Shown here in pieces: positions 7,613 to 17,268 of a stretch of 64,000 nt of DNA. The notes under the pieces are model-generated. The model did not search any database and was not told the DNA's origin. It saw only the letters and a list, made by a program, of their open reading frames with translations. How positions within the stretch are numbered: the first letter of the stretch is position 1; every line of letters starts with the position of its first letter. The stretch spans positions 1 to 64,000 of the forward strand of contig CAVWRK010000010.1 in NCBI GenBank assembly GCA_963757395.1. The letters run 5' to 3'. This DNA comes from DATAOG01 sp963757395. Its GTDB lineage: Bacteria; Pseudomonadota; Alphaproteobacteria; Geminicoccales; Geminicoccaceae. The translations under genes were made by a program, and so were the position numbers.

Positions 7613-8088
7613 ACCTGTCCGGCCCCAGGGGCGCACTCCACGAATTGTTCAAAAATGGGTGGCCATTGACCTCGCCGACATCGATGCGGGCGAGTTTTCC
7701 GGTGAACAGGTTGGCGATCGCTCCATCGAGCTCCAGGGGGATCTTGAGGTCGGTAGCAAAATGGTTGAGCGTCCCGAGCGGCAGGATGCCGAGCGCGTGC
7801 TCGGTGCCGACCAGCGCAGCGGCGACCGCACTCAGAGTGCCGTCGCCGCCGCCGGCGACGACGGGCTGGCTGCCCTCCGCCACGGCGCGGCGTGCGAGCT
7901 CCGGGATCTCGCTGCCATTCCGGGCAAGGATGATGTGCGCTTGCGCGCCGTTCCGGGCGAACAGGGCGGCAATCTGGTCGCGCGCCTGCCCGGCCCGGTC
8001 AGAGCCGGCCGCGGCATTGAGGATGCAGGTGACGACGGTTGAACGGACGAGCGGATGGTCTGCCATCGGTCCCACTTGGAATTATGGC

Positions 8089-8570
8089 TTAAAATACCAC
8101 CCGTTCGACCTCATCCAAGCTCACCGCATCGTTCGTCCGATCATAGAGCTTGGTGGTGCGCGGGCTCGAATGTGCTGCCATCATTTGAGCCTTCTCGAGG
8201 GTGCCGCCGATGGTCAGATAGATAGATGGTGATTCCGGTGGCCCGGAAGGTGTGGCAGCCGATCCTGGTCGTGAGCTCGGCCTGCCTGACCCACCGGCGG
8301 ATCATCTCGAAGGCGTTCCGGCGCTCGAGCGGCCGCTCCGACAGCCGCCCGGTTTTCCCCGAGCGCCGCCCGGAACAGCTGGCCTTTTTTGTCGTTGGCG
8401 ATCCCGGCCGCCTGGAGGTCGGCCTCGAGGCTGTGGTGGACGGGCATCTCGTGGTGCTTGCCGCCCTTCTCGTGCAGCCGCAGCCACCAGCGCTTGCCTT
8501 GCGGGAAATAGTCCTCGACCCGCATGGCGAGCGCCGCGCTGATCCGGGCAAAGCCGTCGTGGGGTTCGCC
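8089..8570 (-). pseudogene. Tyrosine recombinase C-terminal remnant
   Basis: Reading leftwards: ARISAALAMRVEDYFPQGKR, WWLRLHEKGGKHHEMPVHHS, NAFEMIRRWVRQAELTTRIG, then CHTFRATGITIYL. A 4-bp duplication (ctat) then shifts the frame, which resumes GGTLEKAQMMAAHSSPRTTK and LYDRTNDAVSLDEVERVVF to TAA 8089. The box II His-X2-Arg, the second His and the catalytic Tyr (KLYDRT) are all present. The N-terminal half is missing or unrecognisable beyond about 8570. A 36-bp part of it recurs at 16126. Confidence 0.8.
8472..8507 (-). repeat. Recombinase-derived repeat, copy A
   Basis: This 36-bp stretch, encoding YFPQGKRWWLRLH within the recombinase remnant, recurs at 16126-16160 with two or three mismatches. 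Confidence 0.7.
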
Positions 8571-8724
8571 CGGCCCGAAAGGTTGCCGTGCCAGAGAAAT
8601 CCCCGGTGATATAGCTCTTCAAAAGCGCTATGGCCTTGAGGAAGGCCGTGACTATGAGTTGCAGGCGTGCCTACCAGCGTAGACGGCGCGCGCGAGCTGG
8701 GGGTGGCGCCCGCCGGCGCGCAGC

Positions 8725-10269
8725 GTGACCTCCACCCCGGCAACCGGGCTATCGGAGTCGTCCTGGATCTCGATCACCAGGCTGCTCGGTGCCGCTGGGA
8801 CTGAAGGCGGTCGCTCGGTCTCGATCTCGCCAAGTCCTGGTCCGTCTCGAATTGCCGACCCCGACCAACGGACGTCGCTGTCCGACGCGCCCGGCGACCC
8901 GGCCGGGTGGACCCTCGGCGCACCGGTAGAGGCCGAATTCAACACTTCGTTCGATCGTCGGCAGGGCAGGGCTTCCGCCCATGAAGTGCTCGACGGCACC
9001 CACGACCGCCACCCCGAGGAGAACCGCGAAAACGGCTATCGGATCGCGGCGCCCGGCCGGCCGCCGCTGGTCGCGGCAGCGCCGATTCGCCTCGCTGCGG
9101 GCGAGATGCGGCGGCTCGAGGTGCGCCTCGGCGACCGCAATCGCGTCCTCGCAGGGACCGTGGTCGATCAGGGCGGCGCGCCGGTTGCCGGTTTGACGGT
9201 CAAGGCGCGGCTCTACCGTCCGCCGGTGGATGCCGGACTCCTGGTGCCGGAGACCCGGTCTGCGCAGTCCGTCACGACCGCCGCCGACGGCACCTTCGAG
9301 ATCGCCGGCCTGACCGACAGCCTCTACCGGGTCGGCGTTGTCGCGAGCGAGCGTTACCTCTCGGCCGAGACCATCGTGCGTCCTGACAGCCAGGATCTGC
9401 GGCTGGTGGTTTTGGAGGGCCGGGAACTGACGATCGTGGGCGAGGTCACCAGCACCAACGGCGAGGCGCTCGTGGACGCCCGCGTGGTCGATCTCGATCA
9501 GCCGAGCCGACGGGCGCGCACAGACGAGCGCGCACAGTACAAGCTGGTGGCGGAAGCCGGCACCGACGCGTGGAACCATCGCTTGCGCTTCGACGCCGAG
9601 GGCTATCGCAGCGCCCGCTTGGATGTGGCCGCCGAGGCGGTGCGTGATCTCGACGAGACCCGCCTCGATGCCGTACTGGAGCCGGTCGCCAACACCGTCG
9701 CCGTCGCGGCGCATTTGACTGACGGGGCAGGCGGGCCGGTGGCCGGGGAGCGGGTGTACCTCTCGTCGTCGGCGCTCGGCGCCCGCTATCAAGCGACGAG
9801 CGACGCGGACGGCAGAGCATCGTTCCCGGCGGTGGCGGCGCGCGGTGACTACACGTTCGGGTCCTGCCGCGAGGGCCGTACCAGGACTACGCGGAGGCGG
9901 TGGCCGACCTGGGCGCGCCAATCGAGATCAAGCTGAAGGCGCTTCCGCTGGCCACGCTTGGCGGCCGCATGATCGATGCCGCCGGCGATCCGGTGCCCCA
10001 CTTCAGGCTGCGCGGTGGAGAGCTCGAATGCGCGCGGCAAGGTCCGACAGGTCACCGGTGACGCCGCCGGCTATTTCGACGTCGATGAGGTGCCTGCCGG
10101 ACCGTTGACCTTCGGCACGCTGGCGCCGGTGCAGCGGATTAGCGGCGTCAATCTGGAAGCTGGCGCCGAGCCCTACGTCGTGTTGGTGCTGGACTGGGGC
10201 GACGCGGCCGTAGCGGGACACGGAACCGATCGGAAAGGCGGAAATTGTCGCCGGGACCTGACCTGGTAG
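8725..10269 (+). pseudogene. Secreted-type protein with carboxypeptidase regulatory-like repeats, frameshifted
   Basis: From about 9060 the frame encodes repeated beta-sandwich modules of the CarboxypepD_reg kind: LAGTVVDQGGAPVAGLTVKA, ADGTFEIAGLTDSLYRVGVV, IVGEVTSTNGEALVDARVVD, and LTDGAGGPVAGERVYLSSSA with DADGRASFPAVAARGDY. After a frame change near 9860 a further module ends DAAGYFDVDEVPAGPLTFG, stopping at 10269. No signal peptide or true start was found; the first 90 codons are not convincing. On the opposite strand at 8652-8800 lies a similar module start (LVIEIQDDSDSPVAGVEVTL), hinting at a local inversion. The biological role is unknown. Confidence 0.6.
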
Positions 10270-10414
10270 GGTGACGGGAACGGAACGTCGGCTCGCCATC
10301 GACGAAGCGAATGCCGCGGTCCACTGCGGCGCGCCGGTCCGGCCGCTTTCGCTTTAACCCCCGTTGTGGACTTCATCCACAGATCCCAATTGCTGAACAG
10401 AGGGGAGGGCTTTG

Positions 10415-11413
10415 ATGCAAAGCATACAGTCTCGCCGCCATTTCCTGGCTAGCCTGTCAGCGGCCGGCGCCGCGAGCGTCCTTGGCGCCCGGCGCTCGCT
10501 CGCCGGCGACGGGCCACCAGAAGTCACCACGATCCGGCTAGCCAAGATCCCCGGCATCTGCATAGCACCCCAGTACGCGGTCGAGGATCTGCTGCGCACC
10601 GAGGGCTTCACCGAGGTTCGCTACGTCGCCGACGAAGCCGGCCGACACGCCGAGAGCATGGCCCGCGGCGAGCTGGATTTCAGCCTCAACTTCGCAGCAC
10701 CCTGGTCTCTCGATCGATGCCGGCGATCCGGTCACGGTCGTGGCCGGGGTGCACTCCGGCTGCTTCGAGCTGTTCGCGCATCAGTCGATCCGCAGCGTCC
10801 TCGAACTCAAGGGCAAGAGCGTCGGCGTCCAGGGCCTGGGCTCGATCCCGCACGTCTTCCTTGCGGTCATGGCGACCTACGTCGGCCTCGACCCGGTCAA
10901 CGACGTCAAGTGGATCAGCAGCCCCTCGGTCAGGCCCAAGGAGCTGTTCGCCGCCGGCCAGATCGATGCCTTCCTCGGCTTCCCGCCCGAGCCCCAGGAG
11001 CTGCGCGCCCGCAACATCGGCCACGTGATCCTCAACAGCGCGTCGATCGGCCATGGTCGCAGTACTTTTGCTGCTCTGCGACGGCAACCGCGACTTCATC
11101 CAAGAGCATCGATCGCGACCAAAGCGTGACCCGCGCGATCCTCAAGGCGGCCGACCTCTGCGTCGCTGAGCCGGAGCGGGTCGCCCGACTGCTGGTCGAT
11201 GGCGGGTTCACGCAGCGCTACGACTACGCGCTCCAGGCGCTGACCGAAGTGCCCTACGACCGCTGGCGCGAGTACGACCCCGAGGACACGCTGCGCTTCT
11301 ATGCGCTGCGCCTGCACGAGGCAGGCATGATCCGGACCAGCCCGAACCAGATCCTTGCCGACGGCGCCGACTGGCGCTTCCTGAACGAGATCAAGCGTGA
11401 GCTGAAGGCGTAG
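10415..11413 (+). pseudogene. Periplasmic substrate-binding protein (SsuA/NMT1-like), two compensating frameshifts
   Basis: A good ribosome binding site (gaggggaggg) precedes ATG 10415. The N-terminus has a twin-arginine-like signal, SRRHFLASLS, then EVTTIRLAKIPGICIAPQYA and LLRTEGFTEVRYV. Near 10705 the frame shifts to give VHSGCFELFAHQSIRSVLEL, GLGSIPHVFLAVMATYVGLD and FLGFPPEPQELRARNIGHVI. Near 11065 it returns to the first frame: LKAADLCVAEPERVARLL, YDPEDTLRFYALRLHEAGMI. The family binds nitrate, sulfonates or pyrimidine precursors for ABC import. The middle third is out of frame, so the protein is presumably inactive. A degraded paralogue follows 50 bp later. Confidence 0.75.
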
Positions 11414-11463
11414 GCCTGGGACGGCGGCCTGCCGGCTCACGGAATGAACGGGGACGCTTCGAC

Positions 11464-12493
11464 ATGCAGATCATCCAGAGTCGCCGCGATTTCCTGGCTT
11501 GCCTGTCATGGCGGCGGGCGCCGCAGGGGTCCTTGGGGCCCGAGGGGCGCTGGCCGACGAGGCGCCGCTGGAAACGACCACCATCCGTTTCTCTCAGGAA
11601 TCCGTCGATCTGCTTCGCCCCGCTGGACGTAGCCGAGGAGCTGCTACGCGCCGAAGGCTTCACGGATGTCCAATATGTGAAAGCGGCCGGAGGCTTCAGC
11701 GACGCCGCAAATGATACGGCAGCGGCGAGGTGGACTTTGGCGCCAGCTTCGCCGGCACGATCGTCTACCAACTGGATGCCGGTCTGCCGATCACCGCGGG
11801 CGCGGGGGTGCACAGCGGCTGCTATGAGCTGTTCGCACACGAGCCGATCCGCAACATCAGCGATCTGAAAGGCCGGCGCGTGGGCGTTCGGGGGGAGACC
11901 GGCGAAGCGGAGCGGCTCATCTCTTTCGATCATCGCCAAGCACGTCGGGCTCGAGCCACCCAATGAGGACATCGAGTGGGTCGTGCCGCCGTCCAGGGCA
12001 ACAGCCATGGAGCTGTTCAAGCCGAAGGCAAGACCGACGCGATCTATCCCCCGGAGCCGCAGGAGCTGCGCAGCCCGCAACGGGTTAGGCCGCGTGATCC
12101 TCAGCACCGCAACGGACAACCCGTGGTCGCAGTACTACTGCTGTATGGTCTACGGCAACGGCGGCCTGGATAACCCGCGATCATCCGGTGGCCACCAAGC
12201 GTTTCCTGCGCGCAACCTTCAAGGCGGCCGACTTCTGCACAGCCGAGCCGGAGACGGCCGCCCGGCGCCTCGTGGATGGTGGCTTCACGGAGCGCTATGA
12301 TTACGCGCTCCAGACGCGGGTCCAGGACGTGCCCTACGACCGCTGGCACGACTACGACTCGGAGGACTCGCTGCGGTTCTATGCCCTTCGGCTCCACGAG
12401 GTCGGCATGATCAACGCCAATCCAAACACGATTCCTCGCCGAAGGCACTGATTGGCGCTTCGTCACGAGCTCAAGCGCGAGCTGAAAGCCTGA
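11464..12493 (+). pseudogene. Second, more decayed substrate-binding protein (tandem paralogue)
   Basis: It repeats the layout of the preceding gene: MQIIQSRRDFLACLS, ETTTIRF, LDVAEELLRAEGFTDVQYVK, VHSGCYELFAHEPIRNISDL, then KAADFCTAEPETAARRLVDG and DYDSEDSLRFYALRLHEVGM, ending LKRELKA at 12493. At least six frame changes separate these blocks. The two copies clearly share an origin by tandem duplication. No permease or ATPase partner lies beside them. Confidence 0.75.
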
Positions 12494-12496
12494 GCC

Positions 12497-13081
12497 ATGC
12501 GGGCGGTGTTGGTTTTAGCCCTTGCGCTCCTGACCGGCCCGACGCTGGTCCAGGCGCATGAGGCCACCCATGAGGCGGAACAGCGGCTGCCGATGATCGG
12601 GGCGGCTCCGTCTTTGCCCAGACCTCGCCGGACGGCGCGGAGGTGACGCTCGCGGCACTGCGCGGCAAGGTCGTCGCGGTGACGTTCATCTACGCCTCGT
12701 GTCCCGACGTCTGCCCGCTGCTGACCGACAAGATGGCGCGGGTGCAGGACGAGCTGGGAGCGGATTTCGGGACCAAGGTCGCCTTCGTCTCGATCACCAC
12801 CGGTCCGGAGCGGGACACGCCTGGGGTGTTGAAAGAGTACGCGGCGGCCTTTAATGCGGAGCTCGCCGGCTGGAGTTTCCTCACCGGCGAGCCGGTGATG
12901 GTGCTCGAGGTGGCGCATCGCTACGGCGTGGCGGTGGTCAAGGGAGCGGACGGCTAGGTCGACCACACCCTGTTGACCACGCTCATCGACCGGCAGGGCC
13001 CATGCGCATGCAGTATCTGGGCTACCGGTTCGATGAGGAGGAGTTCCAACACGACCTCCTCAGCCTCGCGAACGAGCCGTG
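12497..13081 (+). pseudogene. SCO1/SenC-family copper chaperone, broken
   Basis: ATG 12497 starts a signal peptide (MRAVLVLALALLTGPTLVQA). After a frame change near 12600 comes the thioredoxin-like core LAALRGKVVAVTFIYASCPD followed by VCPLLTDKMARVQDELG, with the copper-binding CPDVC motif, then FLTGEPVMVLEVAHRYGV. A TAG at 12955-12957 interrupts KGADG; beyond it VDHTLLTTLIDRQG and, after another shift, YLGYRFDEEEFQHDLLSLAN reach a TGA at 13081. SCO proteins deliver copper to cytochrome oxidase. The copper-binding His near the C-terminus lies beyond the stop, so function is unlikely. Confidence 0.8.
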
Positions 13082-13319
13082 ACGCGCCTGCATCCAGTAC
13101 TTGAGGCCACCGCGCGAGCTGAAGGCGTGACCCCTTGCTGGCGGGCGCTCAGGCTGGCAATGCTGGCCTGACGGCCTAACTAACCAGACCTTATAGGATG
13201 GGAAAGCGCCAGGAGACGGGACAGTGATCAGCGTCCGTCGCCCACGCCCCGATCGCATCGCAGGATCCAGACGGTCCACGGAGTTCGCACCCGCCATGGG
13301 GATGCATCGAGGACCGCGG

Positions 13320-13815
13320 GCGCCGGATCGGGTCGAGCACGGGCTCGCCGAGATGATCCGCTTCCGGGCGCTGCTGATCGCTGCCGGCTACGAAGACGGC
13401 AACGACTGCGACGCGCTGCGGGCCGATCCGGCGTTCAAGATGGCGATCGGCCGTCTGCCGGAGAGCGGCGCCGATCCGTGCTCCAGCCGACCATCAGCCG
13501 GCTCGAGAACCTGCCGGGCCCCGTGGCCCTCAAGCGCATGATGGCGGCGATGGTCGAGCTGTTCTGCGACAGCTTCGCCGAGGTGCCGCACCGGATCGTG
13601 CTCGACATCGACGACACCGAGAACCGCGTCCACGGCCGGCAACAGCTCTCGCTGTTCCATGCCCACTACGACAGCCCGGTGCTTTCTGCCGATCCACGTC
13701 TACGAGGTCACGACCGGCAAGCCGGTGGCGGTGATCCTGCGGCCCGGCAAGACGCCCGACGGCGCCGAGGTGGCGCTCGTGCTGCGCCATGTCGTCAAGG
13801 CCATCCGCCGCCGCT
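13320..13815 (+). mobile_element. IS1380-family transposase remnant
   Basis: Blocks typical of the IS1380 transposase occur in two or three frames: EHGLAEMIRFRALLIAAGYE, DALRADPAFKMAIGRLPESG, LQPTISRLENLPGPVALKRM, PHRIVLDIDDTENRVHG (catalytic Asp region), QLSLFHAHYDS, and CFLPIHVYEVTTGKPVAVIL. The sequence stops matching at about 13815. Neither terminal repeat was identified, and both ends of the gene are missing. Confidence 0.75.
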
Positions 13816-13996
13816 GGCAACCGGCAACACGCAGCGGGTATACACTCTGGGCAGCCGTGGACTAAAAGGTTCGTGAAATCTCTTCCCCTCACATCTTCTC
13901 CGCGAAACAGATATGGCACCAAACCCGCCTCGCAATACGTGTCCTGGTGCGGTCAGCGAGGAGCATTGTCGCGTGGCGATTGCGCGGTGCGCTGGG

Positions 13997-15050
13997 TCAG
14001 CAGCAGGCTTGCGCCGGGTTGGCGAATGTCTGGTCCAGGAAGCGATAGACCTGGTGCTCCAGATCGTAGCCGCCGAGAGGGGTCATCGCGAGGAAGGTCA
14101 TCCGGTGATCGTACTGGTAGGTGATCCGTTCCGGGCGCCCGAACGCCTGCCAGAATCGCTCGCGCGCGCTCTTCGGCACACAGGTATCCTTGCCCGCTTC
14201 GATGATCAGGAGCCGGCGCGGGTCCGCCATGCCGGCGAAGCGGGCCGGGTTGATCGGGGCCAGCGCCGGCTCAAGCGCGCGCTTGAACTGATCGAGCGAC
14301 CAGCCGAGGTGCTTAAGGATGCGCTCGCGCGCGGCCTGGATCTCATCGTCGCAGGCGGCCAGGATCTCATGCAGATCGGCGCCGCCCATCACCCGGACGC
14401 CAGCCGCGAGCCGCGGCTCTTTGGCGATCGCGACGCTGGCCACCAGAGCGCTCATGCTGAAGCCGATCAGCGCGATCCGGTCCGGATCGACGTCGGGCTG
14501 GTCGTCTGCCCAGTCGATCACACGCCGGATGTCGATCACGGTGTCGACGAAACGGTCGACCATCTGGCGCAGCATCGGAAGAACTCCGCCTCGTCGCGGG
14601 CCGCCCCGATCGCCTGCAGATCGAACAACGGCCGCTCGCCCAAAATCTGGAGCACGTTGACCGCGCCCGCGCTGTGCGCCCGCAGGCCGGCGGACATCGT
14701 GTCCGAGGGGTAGTCATGGATGCCCCAGATCGGCAGCACGATGACCGCGGCTTGGTCCCTGCGCGCTCGCTTTGGTAGTAGCGGGCGGTGACCAGATTGC
14801 CGGGCTGGCCGTTCTCGCCGAACGAAGGAAAGGCCAGAGACTTGATCCAGTAGTCTAAGTCCTCGCCGATGCTCGGGTAACTCGGATGGGGCCGGTGGCC
14901 GACGTAGTCGAACTCGTCGCGGCCAATTCCGAGCAGCGCAGGCCGGGCGGCCTCGCTACCCGGCAGGAACGGCGTGCGCACGTGCGTGGCGCAGCCAGCG
15001 AGCGACCCGGCCCCCAGTAGCGCGGCGCATAGCAAAGCGGTCGGCCTCAT
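13997..15050 (-). pseudogene. Lipoprotein-type alpha/beta hydrolase, frameshifted
   Basis: ATG 15050 begins a lipoprotein signal (LLGAGSLAGCATH, lipobox LAGC). The product continues ARPALLGIGRDEFDYVGHRP and FGENGQPGNLVTARYYQSER. The frame shifts near 14750 to LPIWGIHDYPSDTMSAGLRA, and again near 14570 to MVDRFVDTVIDIRRVIDWAD. The nucleophile elbow is IGFSMSALVAS, an acidic residue follows in LLIIEAGKDTCVP, and the family histidine region is TYQYDHRMTFL. The frame ends at 13997. It resembles esterases with a dienelactone-hydrolase fold; the substrate is unknown. Confidence 0.7.
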
Positions 15051-15251
15051 GCCGACACGCGCTTAGGCGGCCGGCGACCGGGCCATCGGCGGGGCCGGAC
15101 CGCGTTCCGAAAGCTGTGGACCAGAATTCCGCGCTCCGCTCGCGCCCGCCGCGAGATGCGCCCGCGCCCCGATGATCCCGACCCGTTGAGATAACCCGGG
15201 ATTCCCCAGATACCGGTCCCCACAGGATGTTTTTGATCATGTCTCCCTGAC

Positions 15252-15413
15252 TGTCGATAACCCTACGGAGTATGCTCTTTCCCTCTTCCCCTTGAAGCGC
15301 GATTTGAACACACCCACATTGTGGGAGGCTCAGGGCACGGCAAAACGCAACTTATGCGAGACCAAGATGAAACCTTCGGGATATGCATGCGCTTGTGCAG
15401 GGCAAAGGCTTGA
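15252..15413 (+). pseudogene. Remnant of a conjugation-type ATPase (Walker A segment)
   Basis: One frame encodes PLPLEARFEHTHIVGGSGHG followed by KTQLMRDQ: a Walker A loop GGSGHGKT in the sequence context of TraG/VirD4- or DUF87-type ATPases of conjugative elements. Just upstream, in another frame, VSLTVDNPTEYAL looks like the preceding part of the same protein. A stop follows at 15411-15413 and nothing recognisable continues. About 50 codons of a protein normally over 500 long remain. Confidence 0.55.
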
Positions 15414-16125
15414 TTCGTGGCTATGTGAAGCCGCCAAGCTTATACCGATGATAGCCAAGCGTTATGAGATACACCAGAACGTCAAAGGTAAAACGCAGGA
15501 GTTTCCCGATGAAGAAAGAAGATACCATAGAAAACAAGGTAGGAAAAGGCGGTCAATCAGCTTGTCCATTGTCAGCGCTCCCTACCAGCACCCGCCTTCA
15601 GGCGGGTCGTGCCGCCGGCTCGCGGACCAGCGGATAGACGCTGTGTATCCAGCAACCGACCGGCTTTTCCAGATGGGGCCCAGAAAATCACCCACGGCGC
15701 GATCAAAGACCGTGAAACCCTAGTACTGGGCGAGCTTGTCGGAAGACCTCCCATCTGGGTGCGGACGTTCTCGACCGCGGCCCTCGCCGAGAGATCACAA
15801 AAAGAAGATGTGAAAAAGTGGCAGTTGCCTCTTCGCGGCCAGCCTGAGCGAAGCGTCCCGCTCCACGCTGCCGAGCCGGGCGTAGCGTCCCCTGCAGGCT
15901 GACCAGCGCGCCCGAATGCTGCAAGGAGCATTATTCTCGCCGGTCCGCGGGTGACCTAAAAGGAACGAACGGGAGGTCTCACGAGCGCTCTCGAGGCTCA
16001 CAAGACAGTAGGGTAGAGCGCTCCTGGGAGCGCCGCCGAGCCCGAGGGTCCTCGGAGCCGATTTGCGGCCGGCACAACGTCGGGTGCAGCAGAGGTCAAG
16101 AGCGGCGGCGGCCGCCTGGGCCAGG
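15414..16125. other. No gene recognised; holds dispersed repeat copy B
   Basis: Short frames are open but none has a recognisable domain. The repeat at 15833-15895 and, near 15590-15610, a small hairpin (cgccttcaggcgg) are the only structured features. Confidence 0.5.
15833..15895. repeat. Dispersed repeat, copy B
   Basis: Same-orientation copy of 486-550, with substitutions and small indels; the core gagcgaagcgtcccgctcc is shared by both copies. Confidence 0.75.
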
Positions 16126-16160
16126 TGCAGCCGGAGCCACCAGCGCTTGCCTTGGGGGAA
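16126..16160 (-). repeat. Recombinase-derived repeat, copy B
   Basis: A 35-bp copy of 8472-8507. It still encodes FPQGKRWWLRLH on the minus strand, but no other part of a recombinase is present around it. Confidence 0.65.
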
Positions 16161-16169
16161 GCTTTGATA

Positions 16170-16274
16170 ATGCGAGCGTTCCTGCTGCTGGCCGCGATCG
16201 GCGCGCTGCTCTATGCGCTGGGCGCGCTCTGGAGCCTGGGCCGGTATTTCTGGCGGGCCGGCAGCCTGCCATGA
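16170..16274 (+). CDS. Small membrane peptide overlapping hpnA
   Basis: A 34-residue frame (MRAFLLLAAIGALLYALGAL, then WSLGRYFWRAGSLP) that is a single predicted membrane segment. Its TGA overlaps the hpnA ATG (ATGA), so the two are translationally coupled. The upstream flank is a recombinase fragment, so this may be either a genuine small gene or the 3' end of a truncated one. No family is recognised. Confidence 0.5.
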   Translation: MRAFLLLAAIGALLYALGALWSLGRYFWRAGSLP

Positions 16275-17263
16275 CCGCGCTGGTCACCGGCGCCACCGGC
16301 TTCGTCGGCTCGGCGGTGGCGCGCGCGCTGCTGGCGGCCGGCGAGCCGGTCCGGGTCCTGATCCGGCGGGCCGGCGACCTCGGCCAAGTCGCCGGTCTGC
16401 CGGTCGAGGCGGCGGTCGGCGACCTGTGCGAGCCGGCGAGCCTCGCCCCGGCGGTCGCCGGCTGCCGGGCGCTGTTCCACGTCGCCGCCGACTACCGCCT
16501 GTTCGCACCCGATCCGGCCGCGCTCTATCGGACCAACGTCGATGGCACGCGCGCCATGATGGCCGCGGCCGCCAAGGCCGGCGTCGGCCGGGTCGTGTAT
16601 ACCAGCAGCGTCGGAACCCTCGGCCATCACGCCGACGGCAGCCCCGCTGACAAGTCGACGCCCGTAACGCTGGGCGACATGATCGGCCACTACAAGCGCT
16701 CGAAATACCTGGCCGAGGGGGTCGTCCGGGAGTTCGTCGAGGCGCGGGGCCTGCCAGCGGTGATCGTCAATCCTTCGGCGCCGATCGGGCCGCGGGACGC
16801 GCGCCCGACCCCGACCGGGCGCATGATCCTGGCGGCCGCGCGCGGCCGCATGCCGGCCTATGTCGACACCGGTCTGAACCTGGTCCACGTCGACGACGTC
16901 GCAAGCGGCCATGTGCTCGCGTACGAGCACGGCCAGATCGGTGAGCGCTACATCCTGGGCGGCCAGAACTGCGCGTTGCGCGAGATCTTGACCATGATCG
17001 CGCAGCTGGTCGGGCGGCCGGTGCCGAGGTGGCGGCTGCCGCCGGCCGCGGTCCTGCCGGTCGCGATCCTGGCCGAGGCGGCGGCACGCCTCTGCCGCAC
17101 CGGCGAGCCGTTGGTGACCGTCGAGGGCGTGCGCATGGCCAAAAAATCCATGTATTTCAGCTCGGCCAAGGCCGAACGCGAGCTCGGCTACCGCGCGCGG
17201 CCTGTCGAGGTGGCGCTCGGCGATGCGCTCGCCTGGTACCGCAGCCGCGGCGATCTCCGCTGA
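16271..17263 (+). CDS. hpnA: Hopanoid-associated sugar epimerase HpnA
   Basis: An intact 330-residue extended short-chain dehydrogenase. The NAD(P) loop is VTGATGFVGS at residues 4-13; YTSSVGTLG and the active-site pair in HYKRSKYLAE follow; NPSAPIGPRDARPTPTGRMI and LVHVDDVASGHVLAYEHG are typical of the dihydroflavonol-reductase-like HpnA family, and 330 residues is the family length. HpnA is associated with hopanoid side-chain synthesis or modification. It overlaps a small membrane ORF upstream and is followed 5 nt later by a truncated membrane-protein start, so this is one piece of a former hopanoid operon. It is the only clearly intact non-mobile gene in this part of the decayed region. 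Confidence 0.85.
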   Translation: MTALVTGATGFVGSAVARALLAAGEPVRVLIRRAGDLGQVAGLPVEAAVGDLCEPASLAPAVAGCRALFHVAADYRLFAPDPAALYRTNVDGTRAMMAAAAKAGVGRVVYTSSVGTLGHHADGSPADKSTPVTLGDMIGHYKRSKYLAEGVVREFVEARGLPAVIVNPSAPIGPRDARPTPTGRMILAAARGRMPAYVDTGLNLVHVDDVASGHVLAYEHGQIGERYILGGQNCALREILTMIAQLVGRPVPRWRLPPAAVLPVAILAEAAARLCRTGEPLVTVEGVRMAKKSMYFSSAKAERELGYRARPVEVALGDALAWYRSRGDLR

Positions 17264-17268
17264 CTCGC

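Larger units (their letters stand above)
6387..7640 (+). mobile_element. Complete IS3-family insertion sequence
   Basis: A 1254-bp element bounded by perfect 28-bp inverted repeats, 6387-6414 (tggagtgcgcccctggggcc...) and 7613-7640. Both ends carry the TG...CA termini usual in this family. It is flanked by the trinucleotide CGA on both sides, a 3-bp target duplication. Its two frames encode OrfA and OrfB. Perfect ends and an exactly restorable target indicate a recent insertion. Confidence 0.95.
5940..8066 (-). pseudogene. Diacylglycerol kinase family gene split by IS3 element
   Basis: The N-terminal part (8066 to 7641) carries the kinase signature VVAGGGDGTLSAVAAALVG and LGILPLGTLNHFATDL. 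The C-terminal part (6386 to 5940) resumes SLGIYPAMVREREELQTQG and runs to a TAG at 5940. Removing the IS3 element and one copy of the 3-bp duplication CGA restores the reading NNS-SLGIYP exactly. The product would phosphorylate diacylglycerol or a related lipid alcohol using ATP. The interruption separates the catalytic glycine-rich loop from the C-terminal domain, so activity should be lost. An alternative ATG lies at 8075. Confidence 0.9.
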
